Below, one piece after another: positions 15,768-23,887 of a DNA stretch of 64,000 bases. A program made the translations under genes and the position numbers. The stretch covers positions 434,001-498,000 of the forward strand of contig JACKMA010000002.1 in assembly GCA_024235635.1 (NCBI GenBank). Direction: 5' to 3'. Below the pieces are notes generated by a model that worked only from the letters and a program-made list of their open reading frames with translations, was not told where the DNA came from and searched no databases. The stretch comes from Zoogloeaceae bacterium (GTDB lineage Bacteria; Pseudomonadota; Gammaproteobacteria; Burkholderiales; Rhodocyclaceae). Numbering within the stretch: the stretch's first letter is position 1; each line of letters starts with the position of its first letter.

Positions 15768-18700
15768 ATGAGTTTCGATCTGAGCCGCATCCGCTTCGAT
15801 CACCGCAAGGATTTTCTCGGGGTGATCATGCAGCAGGGTCGCGTCCAGCTGGACGCCGACTGGAACGAATGGGTCGCGCAGATCGCCCGCCGCATCCAGG
15901 CCGGCGCCCTCGACGGCTTCGGCGGTAGTGCCGTGCCGCGGGTGACGCCGGACGGCTTCCGCATCGAGGCGGCCGGCGGCGGCCTGACGATCGGCCCGGG
16001 CCGCATCTACGTGGACGGCCTGCTCGCCGAGAACCACGGCGGCACGCCCGATGCCTGGGATGCGCGGCTGGCAAACCTGGCCGGCACCACGCCGCTCGAC
16101 TACGCCGCACAACCCTACTATCCGGATCCACAGCCGTTGCCGGCGGGTGGCCCGCACCTGGTGTATGTCGACGTCTGGCAGCGCGACGTGACCGCAATCG
16201 AGGATCCGCAGGCCCTGCTCGAGCCGGCCCTCGGCGTCGACACCACCGGCCGCCGCCAGACCGTATGGCAGGTGCGGGTGCTGGCCGACGTCGGCGCCAT
16301 CGATTGTTCGACGCCGGACGACGAGATTCCGAACTGGCTGCGCACGATCGCGCCGTCGGCCGGGCGACTGTCCACCGACACCGGGGTGCCGGACTTCGAA
16401 CCCGACCCCTGCCAACTGCCGCCGGCGGCCGGCTATCGCGGCCTCGAGAACCAGCTCTACCGGGTCGAGGTCCATACCGGCGGGCCCGTCGGCACCGCCA
16501 CCTTCAAGTGGTCGCGCGACAACGCGACGGTGGCGTCGAGGGTCAGCCACATCGACGCCGCCGGCACCCGCATCACGGTCGAGTCGGTCGGGCGCGACGA
16601 CGTGCTCGCCTTCCACGACGGCGACTGGGTCGAGATCACCGACGACTGGCGCGAGTTCGCCGGCCTGCCGGGCGAGCTGCGGCGCATCCGGCCGGCCGGC
16701 GGCGTGGACCGCAACGCCCGCACGCTGGCCTTCGACGACGCGTTGCCCGGTGCCGACTTCCCGACCGACGCCCAGCAGGCGACCGAGCCGGCGCGCAACA
16801 CCCGCGTGCGCCGCTGGGACCAGGCCGGCCCGATCCGCGACGAGGACGGCACCGAGATCGGCAATGTCGATACCGGCGGCACCGGCGAGATCGGCATCCC
16901 GCCGGCCGGCACCCGCTTGTTCCTCGAGCACGGCATCCTGGTCGAATTCGATCTCGCCAGCACCGGCGGCGAGTTCCACAGCGGCGATTACTGGGTGTTC
17001 GCGGCGCGCAGTGCCACCGCCGACATCGAGCGGCTCGCACTGGCGCCACCGCTCGGCGTGCATCACCACTACGCACGGCTGGCGGTCGTCGATTTTCCCG
17101 ACGACGAGACCGACTGCCGCCGGCTGTGGCCGCCGGAGGTCCAGGGCGCCGGCTGCGCCTGCACGGTCTGCGTCGACGCCGACGCCCACAACGCCGGCAG
17201 CGCAACGATCCAACACGCGATCGACGCGATCAAGGACATCGGCGGCACGATCTGCCTCGGGGTCGGCAGCTTCCGCCTCGACCGGCCGTTGACTATCCAG
17301 GGCGCGCGCTCGCTGACCCTACGCGGCCAGGGCCGGGCCAGCGTGCTCGAAGCGCCCCAGGGCGCGGCGATCGTCATCGACGGCGGCAGCGGCGTCGCGC
17401 TGGAACGCTTCAGCGCCGTCGGCATCGTCACCGAGGCGACCGCGGTCGCGGTGATCGACGCGTCCGACGTGACCGACCTGAAGATTGCCCGCGTCGATGT
17501 CGTCGGCGGGCCGCCCGGCAATGCCGTCGTCACTGCGATCGGACTGTCGGGCGTGCTGATGCGTGCCGACATCACCGAGTGTGGCCTCGCCGCCGATCGC
17601 GGCGTTGCGCTGCAGCCCGACAAGGCGCACAACTGGCTCTTGAGCGCCGAGTTGCGGATTGCCCGCAACATCGTCCTCGGCCTGCGCAATGGGGTCGACC
17701 TGGGCGGCAACTGCCTGCACTACGGCAACACCCGCATCGCCGACAACCTGATCCTGGCCGGCGCTGGCGCCGCCGTGGTGGCGACCGGTGCCACCCTGCC
17801 GGCGACCGCCGTCGCGATCGCCGACAACACCATCCACTGCCGCGGCGACGGCATCCACTGCGGGGTCGACCGTGCCACGGTCTCGGGCAACCGCGTCGCC
17901 GGCCTGGTCGGCAACGGCGCCGACGCCATCGTGCTCACCGATGGCCTGCTGCCGGAAGGCGAAGGCAAGGTCGACATCTGCGACAACGCCCTCGGCCCGA
18001 TTGAGGGCAACGGCATCCGCATCGCCCGGGCGCTGGACGTAGCCACGGTGCGTGACAACCGGATCGAGGCGATCGGCCTGGCGGCACTGGTGATGGAGAA
18101 GAACGGCTCGGCCAATGCGCTGCAGGTACGCGCCAACCACTGCCGGCAGCTCGGCCTGGCGCTGGCCAACAGCGAAGCCGCCTACGCCGCGCTGCAGCTG
18201 GTGCGCGTCGAGCGCGGCGAAGTCTGCGGCAACCACATCGTCGAGATCGCCCGCGGCGCCGTCGCGACGCCGGCGATCGCGGCATTGCGTGGCATCGCGC
18301 TCGGCAAGCTGATGATCGACGGCAACACGTTCGACGACGTCGGCCCCGACCGCAGCAGCGGCGAGACCGCCGCGATCCGCCTGCCGACGCCGTTCGATCA
18401 GGTGCAGGTGGACGACAACCGCATCGAACGCATCCGGGCGGCCACCCAGACCCTGTCGCTGGCGATCTGGCGGGCGATCGACATCGGACCGGAACCGCGG
18501 CGCTTCGTCGCCGGCCTCGCGCCGGTGGCCCTGGTCGCCGCCGGCGAACTGGCCTTCGTGCTGACCGAGACGCTGGCGATCCGCCTGCCGGCGCGCCGCG
18601 CCGCCGCCAGCCTGCGCGGCAACCAGCTGCGCGCGCTCTTGTCGGATGTCGAACTGGTGCGAAGCGCCGGCACCGACCACTGCCTGTTCGCCGACAACCA

Positions 18701-18935
18701 CTGCGAGGCCCAGGGCGAGGCCGGGCGCGACCCGCGCATCGCCGATCTCGCCTCGCGCACCGTGACCGCCAGCGGCAACCGGATGATCGCCGCCGGCGAC
18801 CGCCAGACCCTGGTGCTGCGGCCGGGCCAGAAGCTGGCGATCGTCACCGCCAACACCAGCACCGGCGGCATCGACGTACAGGGCGGCTCGCCGCTGCCCA
18901 ACGACATCCTGTTCTCGAACCTGATCGGCAGCTGA
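15768..18935 (+). CDS. DUF6519-type tail protein with large right-handed beta-helix
   Basis: A 1055-residue protein. The N-terminus (FDHRKDFLGVIMQQGRVQLDADWNEW) is the signature of DUF6519 proteins found in eCIS and phage-tail operons. It repeats as FKWSRDNATVASRV near residue 245. From about residue 462 to the end, periodic rungs with N-I/L-I spacing (RVDVVGG, ADITECGL, RIADNLIL, IADNTIHC, VSGNRVAG, ICDNALGP, VRDNRIEA) form a long parallel beta-helix. A fibre or receptor-binding role on the particle is the likely use. The start has a gagggggagcc site 24 bases after the previous stop. Confidence 0.8.
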   Translation: MSFDLSRIRFDHRKDFLGVIMQQGRVQLDADWNEWVAQIARRIQAGALDGFGGSAVPRVTPDGFRIEAAGGGLTIGPGRIYVDGLLAENHGGTPDAWDARLANLAGTTPLDYAAQPYYPDPQPLPAGGPHLVYVDVWQRDVTAIEDPQALLEPALGVDTTGRRQTVWQVRVLADVGAIDCSTPDDEIPNWLRTIAPSAGRLSTDTGVPDFEPDPCQLPPAAGYRGLENQLYRVEVHTGGPVGTATFKWSRDNATVASRVSHIDAAGTRITVESVGRDDVLAFHDGDWVEITDDWREFAGLPGELRRIRPAGGVDRNARTLAFDDALPGADFPTDAQQATEPARNTRVRRWDQAGPIRDEDGTEIGNVDTGGTGEIGIPPAGTRLFLEHGILVEFDLASTGGEFHSGDYWVFAARSATADIERLALAPPLGVHHHYARLAVVDFPDDETDCRRLWPPEVQGAGCACTVCVDADAHNAGSATIQHAIDAIKDIGGTICLGVGSFRLDRPLTIQGARSLTLRGQGRASVLEAPQGAAIVIDGGSGVALERFSAVGIVTEATAVAVIDASDVTDLKIARVDVVGGPPGNAVVTAIGLSGVLMRADITECGLAADRGVALQPDKAHNWLLSAELRIARNIVLGLRNGVDLGGNCLHYGNTRIADNLILAGAGAAVVATGATLPATAVAIADNTIHCRGDGIHCGVDRATVSGNRVAGLVGNGADAIVLTDGLLPEGEGKVDICDNALGPIEGNGIRIARALDVATVRDNRIEAIGLAALVMEKNGSANALQVRANHCRQLGLALANSEAAYAALQLVRVERGEVCGNHIVEIARGAVATPAIAALRGIALGKLMIDGNTFDDVGPDRSSGETAAIRLPTPFDQVQVDDNRIERIRAATQTLSLAIWRAIDIGPEPRRFVAGLAPVALVAAGELAFVLTETLAIRLPARRAAASLRGNQLRALLSDVELVRSAGTDHCLFADNHCEAQGEAGRDPRIADLASRTVTASGNRMIAAGDRQTLVLRPGQKLAIVTANTSTGGIDVQGGSPLPNDILFSNLIGS

Positions 18936-18947
18936 CGGAGGCGCACC

Positions 18948-19523
18948 ATGGCCACATTCCAATACCAGGGCGAGCGCGACGTCGGCGAGATCGCCGATCG
19001 GGTATACGGCCGCCTGACCACACGCCAGCGCGACCAGGCGATCGCCGCCCTGCTCAAGGCCAACCCCGAACTGCGCGACCTGCGGCGGCTGCGTCCTGGC
19101 ACCGAGCTCGAGGCCCCCGCCCTGCCCGGCCTCGGCGACCGTCCGACGCCGATCGAGCCACCGGTCCGACCGGACCCGATCGACCGGCCCGAACCGGCCG
19201 ACCAGCCGCAGGCGGCCCGACCCAGCCCCGACGACACGGACGCCGGCCTCGCCGGCGAACTACTCGACGCGCTCGGCGCCTTGCAGAAGACCAGCGAAGC
19301 CCGATTCGACAATGAGCTGCGGCGCCTGAAGGACCAGCAGGCGACGCTCGGCAGCGCCGAGTTGGCGCGGCTGGTAGCGGCCGACCCGGCCTTGGCGCAA
19401 CTCGCCGAGCGGGTGGCCAAGGACACCGAGGCTCGGGCGAGTTCGGTCGATCGCCGGCGCGAGGCGCTGACCGACATCATCCGGCAGGCCGCGGTGGTGC
19501 TGGAGAAGGGACGGCAGCGCTGA
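18948..19523 (+). CDS. LysM-like N-terminus plus coiled coil, last gene of the eCIS operon
   Basis: A 191-residue protein, 12 bases after the previous gene, with a cggaggcgcacc site. Residues 1-60 look like a LysM-type tail assembly module (VGEIADRVYGRL, LLKANPELRDLRRLRPGTELEAPAL). Residues 60-95 are a Pro/Arg/Asp linker. Residues 100-190 are a charged coiled coil (LGALQKTSEARFDNELRRL, then AERVAKDTEARASS). It may link the baseplate to the fibre or to cargo. No enzyme motif is seen. It ends the co-directional cluster. Confidence 0.65.
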   Translation: MATFQYQGERDVGEIADRVYGRLTTRQRDQAIAALLKANPELRDLRRLRPGTELEAPALPGLGDRPTPIEPPVRPDPIDRPEPADQPQAARPSPDDTDAGLAGELLDALGALQKTSEARFDNELRRLKDQQATLGSAELARLVAADPALAQLAERVAKDTEARASSVDRRREALTDIIRQAAVVLEKGRQR

Positions 19524-20239
19524 GCGCTGCTGGCCTGATCGCCATCAGCCGGCGAGCGCGTGCGACCGGGCGGATCCAATCCGGACTCGCACAGGATCGG
19601 TTATGGACAGCGTTGACGGTCGTATAAGCGCGACGTGTCGCGGTTCGGGATTCGGAGCGCCGTTGCGTGCGTGGGACAGTTTGCGAACGGCAGCTTCGTT
19701 ACGCACCGTCGGGCAAGATTCGACCCGAAGGCGACATCCAGCTTTCCCCGAAGCTGCCGTTGGGGCATGCTTGGTGTCGCCGAGGTTCGATGCCACGAAG
19801 CTGCCGTTGGTGAACCAGCGCCTTCGGCCATGTCCTGCCGACCAGGAACCGGAGGAAACTGTCACTGGAGCGGCTTCTCTACTCCGGAAGCTGCCGGACA
19901 GCCTGCGGAAGCGAATCGGCCTTAGCGCACGTCCAGAAGTCCGGCCTTTTCCGACTGGAGTAGATCGGGAAGCCGTCGTTCGCTGAAGCGGTGCCCCGCA
20001 ACTTCTCTAGACCTAGCCCCGGAGCCTTTCTTCCTGCTCCATGTAGTTGATCTGACACCACGAGACGCTTGGTCGTAGGGCAGGATAGCCATCGGCCATT
20101 GCGTCGAATGCAACTGGACGGCACTATGGCGGACGATAAGGGCAATGCCATGCCGCTATTGGTCCCTACGCGAGCTGACCGCCGCCCACAGTTCCTTTGG
20201 GATAGGCCGGAGTGTGACTTCTTGACAAGGGGGATTGTG
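19524..20239. other. Non-coding gap after the eCIS operon, composition boundary
   Basis: About 716 bases with no convincing gene. Short frames here lack ribosome sites and family motifs. The middle (about 19630-19820) has imperfect inverted words around cgaagctg/cagcttcg and gattcgacccgaaggcgac, of the degraded intergenic type seen elsewhere in the window. Base composition changes from GC-rich to AT-richer across this stretch, so it marks the edge of the acquired island. Confidence 0.5.
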
Positions 20240-22243
20240 ATGGCTATTCACCATTATCCGGTAGAGGTTCAATCCGACCATCTGGAAAAGATAACGCGCG
20301 CCAATCCGATACAAGCCCTATCGGAGTTGATCTGGAATGGCCTTGATGCGGACGCCACACGTGTTTGCGTGACTTTCGAGTCCAACGATCTAGGCGCTCT
20401 TGATCGCGTAACAGTAAGTGACAATGGAGACGGCCTTTCTTACGCAGATGCTCCGGATCGATTTCGTCGCCTTGGTGGCTCGTGGAAGCGACCTGGCGCA
20501 ACGACGGTTAACGGGCGCTTCTTACACGGACAGGAAGGAAGGGGGAGATTCAAAGCTTTCGCCATCGGTAGTTTCGCAGAATGGTCAGTCACCTATAGAC
20601 GCGAAAATAAGTGCTGGTCTTATACGATAACGATGTCTGGAAGCGATATCCGTCGTGTTTCTATCTCCGATGAGGTAGAAGTCAAGGCTAGCGCTGAAAC
20701 GGGAATCACGCTCACAGTCACTGAACCCATTAAGGATTTTCGATTCTTCGATGGGGGATCCGCGTTGGCTGAGCTAACACAAATCTTCGCATTGTATCTT
20801 GCCGACTACGGCAACGTGACCATTCTCGTGGGGGGGCAGCGAATTGATCCAGCCACGGTTATTGCGGGCCGAAAGGCAATCAATCTTGCTGACATTGAAG
20901 TTTTGGGTAAGGCGCACCCTGTGCGCGTAGAAATAGTCGAATGGAATGGTGTTTCCAATCGCGCACTATTCCTTTGCAATGAAAAGCGATTTCCGTTAGC
21001 CAAAGTAGATCGACGCTTCCATATTGGGAACTTCCAATTCTCCGCGTATCTGCAAACTAGCTATCTCAGCGTTGCGCAACACGAAGGAACCGTAGAGCTG
21101 GCTGAGATGCAGCCGCCGATCGTGGCGGCAATTGACGACGCAATCCAAGCCATCAAAGACTACTTTCGGAATCGCGCAGCGGAAGAGGCACGTAGTTTTG
21201 TTCAGGAGTGGAAAGCCGAATCTATCTACCCCTACGAGGGTGAAGCGATTAGCCATGTAGAGCAGGTTGAGCGTCAAGTCTTCGACATTGTGGCCCTCAA
21301 CGTCGCCCGGCATCTTCCTGACTTTGCTGATTCGCCTCCAAAAAATAGGGCTTTTCAATTACGTATGCTACGCCAGGCAATTGAAAGGAGCCCAGATGAT
21401 CTTCAGCTGATTCTGACAGAGGTGCTCAACCTTCCGAAGCGTAAGCGGGATGAGCTTTCCGAATTGCTGCGAGACGTTTCTCTGTCTTCAATAATCAGCG
21501 CAGCAAAAGTAGTAGCCGATAGACTGAAATTCATCGCTGGGCTTGATGCTTTGCTTTTTGATCCGGAACCTAAGAAGCGCCTGAAGGAACGCTCCCAGCT
21601 CCATAGAATTGTCGCTGAAAATTGCTGGCTATTTGGGGAAGAGTACGCACTTTCTGTCGATGATCAATCCTTGACAGAAGTGCTTCGATCGCACAAGAGA
21701 CTCCTGGGGGAGGAAGTGGTCATTGATACGCCTGTCAAGCACATCTCGAAGACTCGCGGGATTGTGGATTTAGTGCTTTCAAAGGCGATACGCCAGCATC
21801 GGGCTAACGCCCTAACTCACTTGGTTGTTGAGCTTAAGGCGCCGAAAGTTCCGATCAACACCGATGAGATTTCACAGATTGAGGGGTATGCCGCCTCGAT
21901 TACGAACGACGTGCGATTTCGGAATGTCGGAGTGAACTGGGCGTTTTGGGTCATTAGTGACGAACTGGGGCCGCACGCCAAGTTCCGCATTGGAGACGAG
22001 CCAACGGGGTTGATCCATAAGGCTGGAAATGTCTCGATCTTTATTAAAACCTGGGGTCAAGTTCTCGATGAGAATCGGTCTCGCTTACAGTTCTTCCAGG
22101 AACGCTTGGAGTACAAGGCGGACAAAGGAGAATCCCTAAAGCACCTGCAAGAGCGGCACGCTCGGTATCTCGAGGGTGTTTTCGATGATGAACGGGAGCA
22201 TGCATCAACCGACGACGAGGTCACTGAAGCTGTGTCTGAATGA
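20240..22243 (+). CDS. GHKL ATPase fused to a PD-(D/E)XK nuclease, probable defence protein
   Basis: A 667-residue protein. ATG 20240 is chosen because AAGGGGG precedes it and the alignable N-terminus starts here. Residues 20-170 form a GHKL (Hsp90/MutL/MORC-like) ATPase: N box SELIWNGLDADA (E29, N33), G1 box DNGDGL (61-66), and G2 box HGQEGRGRFKAF. The C-terminal part holds a PD-(D/E)XK nuclease-like core: D510 in GIVDLVL, E531 and K533 in VVELKAPK. The middle is helical. GHKL-nuclease proteins are found among restriction-type and anti-phage genes; here the neighbour is a TIR protein. Composition is AT-richer than the eCIS operon. Expected role: ATP-gated cutting of foreign DNA, an inference from the domains. 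Confidence 0.75.
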   Translation: MAIHHYPVEVQSDHLEKITRANPIQALSELIWNGLDADATRVCVTFESNDLGALDRVTVSDNGDGLSYADAPDRFRRLGGSWKRPGATTVNGRFLHGQEGRGRFKAFAIGSFAEWSVTYRRENKCWSYTITMSGSDIRRVSISDEVEVKASAETGITLTVTEPIKDFRFFDGGSALAELTQIFALYLADYGNVTILVGGQRIDPATVIAGRKAINLADIEVLGKAHPVRVEIVEWNGVSNRALFLCNEKRFPLAKVDRRFHIGNFQFSAYLQTSYLSVAQHEGTVELAEMQPPIVAAIDDAIQAIKDYFRNRAAEEARSFVQEWKAESIYPYEGEAISHVEQVERQVFDIVALNVARHLPDFADSPPKNRAFQLRMLRQAIERSPDDLQLILTEVLNLPKRKRDELSELLRDVSLSSIISAAKVVADRLKFIAGLDALLFDPEPKKRLKERSQLHRIVAENCWLFGEEYALSVDDQSLTEVLRSHKRLLGEEVVIDTPVKHISKTRGIVDLVLSKAIRQHRANALTHLVVELKAPKVPINTDEISQIEGYAASITNDVRFRNVGVNWAFWVISDELGPHAKFRIGDEPTGLIHKAGNVSIFIKTWGQVLDENRSRLQFFQERLEYKADKGESLKHLQERHARYLEGVFDDEREHASTDDEVTEAVSE

Positions 22244-22606
22244 CAAATCGGTGTTTTAGGCCAGTGCTAGAAAAGTGGTGCAAGGACATCGAACCAATAT
22301 TCCCTTCGCGGGCCCAGTCTGGGCAATCGTGCGCACGGGACCGACGGGCCGCATTGGTCGAAGGGCCATTGGTTGGCCCGGCCCTCAGGCGGCTGATTGG
22401 CCTGAGCTGTCGGTCGGCCTGACGAAATTGAATACCGGCGATACGCCCTACACCGGCCGCACGACGCAGGCGAGCGGGCGGTGCATAATGTAGGGAGCAA
22501 GGCACAATCGCCGCTGACGACGCGCCAGGAGTGACCTGACCACATTCATGTGAACTCATTTATGAGTGCACACGTGAAGTTTGCGGTGTCGAACGGAGGG
22601 CGAGCT
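22244..22606. repeat. Intergenic spacer with dispersed repeat copy A (minus orientation)
   Basis: A 363-base gap between the GHKL and TIR genes. Bases about 22390-22491, read on the minus strand, are homologous to copies B and C further on. The shared core on that strand runs CTCGCCTGCGTCGTGC, then a GGTGT-GG block, then GGTATTCAATTTCG, then CAGCTCAGGCC. The shared word GATAT/ATTCAATTT and its flanks recur at the same spacing in all three. The copies are degenerate, with no frame worth calling a gene. The origin of the element is unknown to me. Confidence 0.6.
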
Positions 22607-23632
22607 ATGCCGGCAGAGAATTACAGTCATCAGATATTTTTGAGTCATTGCAGTGAAGACAAGCATGCTGCAAGACAGTTGGCGCTTGAGTTATCGCACG
22701 CGGGGCTTCGCGTTTGGTTCGACGAGTGGGAAATAGGTCTTGGTGATAACATATACCTTAAGATAGAAGCTGGAATTGAAGGAAGTCAATCTTTGATCTT
22801 GCTTATGAGCAGGGCGTTCTTCGAGTCGGAATGGACCGCGATCGAACGAAGCGCGGCCGTATTTAGGGATCCCTCAAACCTTACTCGACCATTAATACCC
22901 ATCCTGCTCAGCGAATGCGATATTCCGACGGTGCTTCATAGAATTAAGCATTATCAGCTTGAAGATTTTGCTCCAAAACACATAGAGCCGCTCATTAGAA
23001 CAATTGCTTTTCGCCTTGGTCATACTATTCCTCAGCGTTTGACACCTCCGCAGCAGACTAGTAATGCGCTGCCGGTTCAACTGCCGAATAGCGCCGGAGA
23101 TCTAGCTGAAGTTTACACTTTGATCTTGGAGCAGTCGTCGCACGCAAAGAAGAGCGCTGTCTTATTCTTTGACATTGACGGTTTTTCGTTTATTAATGCG
23201 AAGCACTCGGTCACAGTTGGGGAGAAGGTGATCGGCGCAGTTGGATCTCTTATCTCTGGTGCTCTCCCGGATGAGAGCATATCGGTGCGATGGAGGGCGG
23301 ACGAGTTTGTTGTGTTGATTCGAGACGTGAATGAACGCACCGCGCTTCACTACGCGAAGGATATTTTGGAGCTCATTTCGAAGTACGAGTGGCATCATCT
23401 TTCGCCAAACCTATTTGTAAGTGCAAGCTGTGGGGTGGCAGCGCGAACACGACGAAGCAAGGAAGCCGATGTCGAGTGGTTCGAAAGAGCTATTCTAGGC
23501 TGCAGAGAAGGCAAAGGTCGTGGGGGAGGGATCGCCCGAGTTGGACAACGAATAAATTCAACGCAGGAAGAAAAGATACGGAAGTCTATCAAGCCCCTAG
23601 CGCATCTTGGTCAGTACAGCTCTGATGACTAA
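22607..23632 (+). CDS. TIR domain fused to a GGDEF-like nucleotide cyclase domain
   Basis: A 341-residue protein. ATG 22607 is chosen for the GGAGGG site 6 bases upstream; an upstream in-frame ATG at 22550 lacks one. Residues 8-125 are a bacterial TIR domain: IFLSHCSEDK, LRVWFDEWEIGLGDNI, and SEWTAIE with E80 at the usual NADase glutamate position. Residues about 165-315 read as a GGDEF/Cas10-palm cyclase: FFDIDGFSFINAKH (D189, D191), then RWRADEFVVLI in place of RxGGDEF, then SASCGVAAR, and CREGKGRGG at the conserved Lys-Gly-Arg position. The metal-binding Asp and Glu (D232, E233) are kept but the two Gly are Arg-Ala. No sensory or membrane segment is present. A cyclase making or binding a nucleotide that controls the TIR NADase on the same chain is an inference. 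Confidence 0.75.
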   Translation: MPAENYSHQIFLSHCSEDKHAARQLALELSHAGLRVWFDEWEIGLGDNIYLKIEAGIEGSQSLILLMSRAFFESEWTAIERSAAVFRDPSNLTRPLIPILLSECDIPTVLHRIKHYQLEDFAPKHIEPLIRTIAFRLGHTIPQRLTPPQQTSNALPVQLPNSAGDLAEVYTLILEQSSHAKKSAVLFFDIDGFSFINAKHSVTVGEKVIGAVGSLISGALPDESISVRWRADEFVVLIRDVNERTALHYAKDILELISKYEWHHLSPNLFVSASCGVAARTRRSKEADVEWFERAILGCREGKGRGGGIARVGQRINSTQEEKIRKSIKPLAHLGQYSSDD

Positions 23633-23887
23633 AGGACAGCGATCACACAGCATGGCTACGCTAGTCGGCCCCGGAATCTGAGACGATAACCTGCCTCTCA
23701 TGAGCCGCAAAAACTTGGAGGTCTCTTCTGACATAATGCACGATTCGCTAAATGCATGAGGTCAGGCCTCTTTCGATGACCTATCAGCGATGATCCTTGG
23801 TGGCTTCTCGCAGGATGCATGATTCGGAAGCCGCTCGCCTTCGCCGAGCGACAGGTGCCGGCAGGATTGCAGGCATTCAATTTGACC
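23633..23887 (+). repeat. Spacer with left part of dispersed repeat copy B
   Basis: Non-coding. Bases 23815-23887 hold the left part of repeat copy B on the plus strand (gcatgattcg, cgctcgccttcgccgagcg, attgcaggcattcaatttg). It is interrupted at 23887 by the IS1634-type element and resumes at 25791. Joining the two halves over one GACC restores a sequence parallel to copies A and C, including the gctcaggcc word. Confidence 0.65.

Noticed and set aside
15291..18962. Long minus-strand frames across the gpI-like and DUF6519-like genes
   Set aside because: They are shadows of the plus-strand tail genes, with low-complexity Arg/Gly/Val composition and no ribosome sites.
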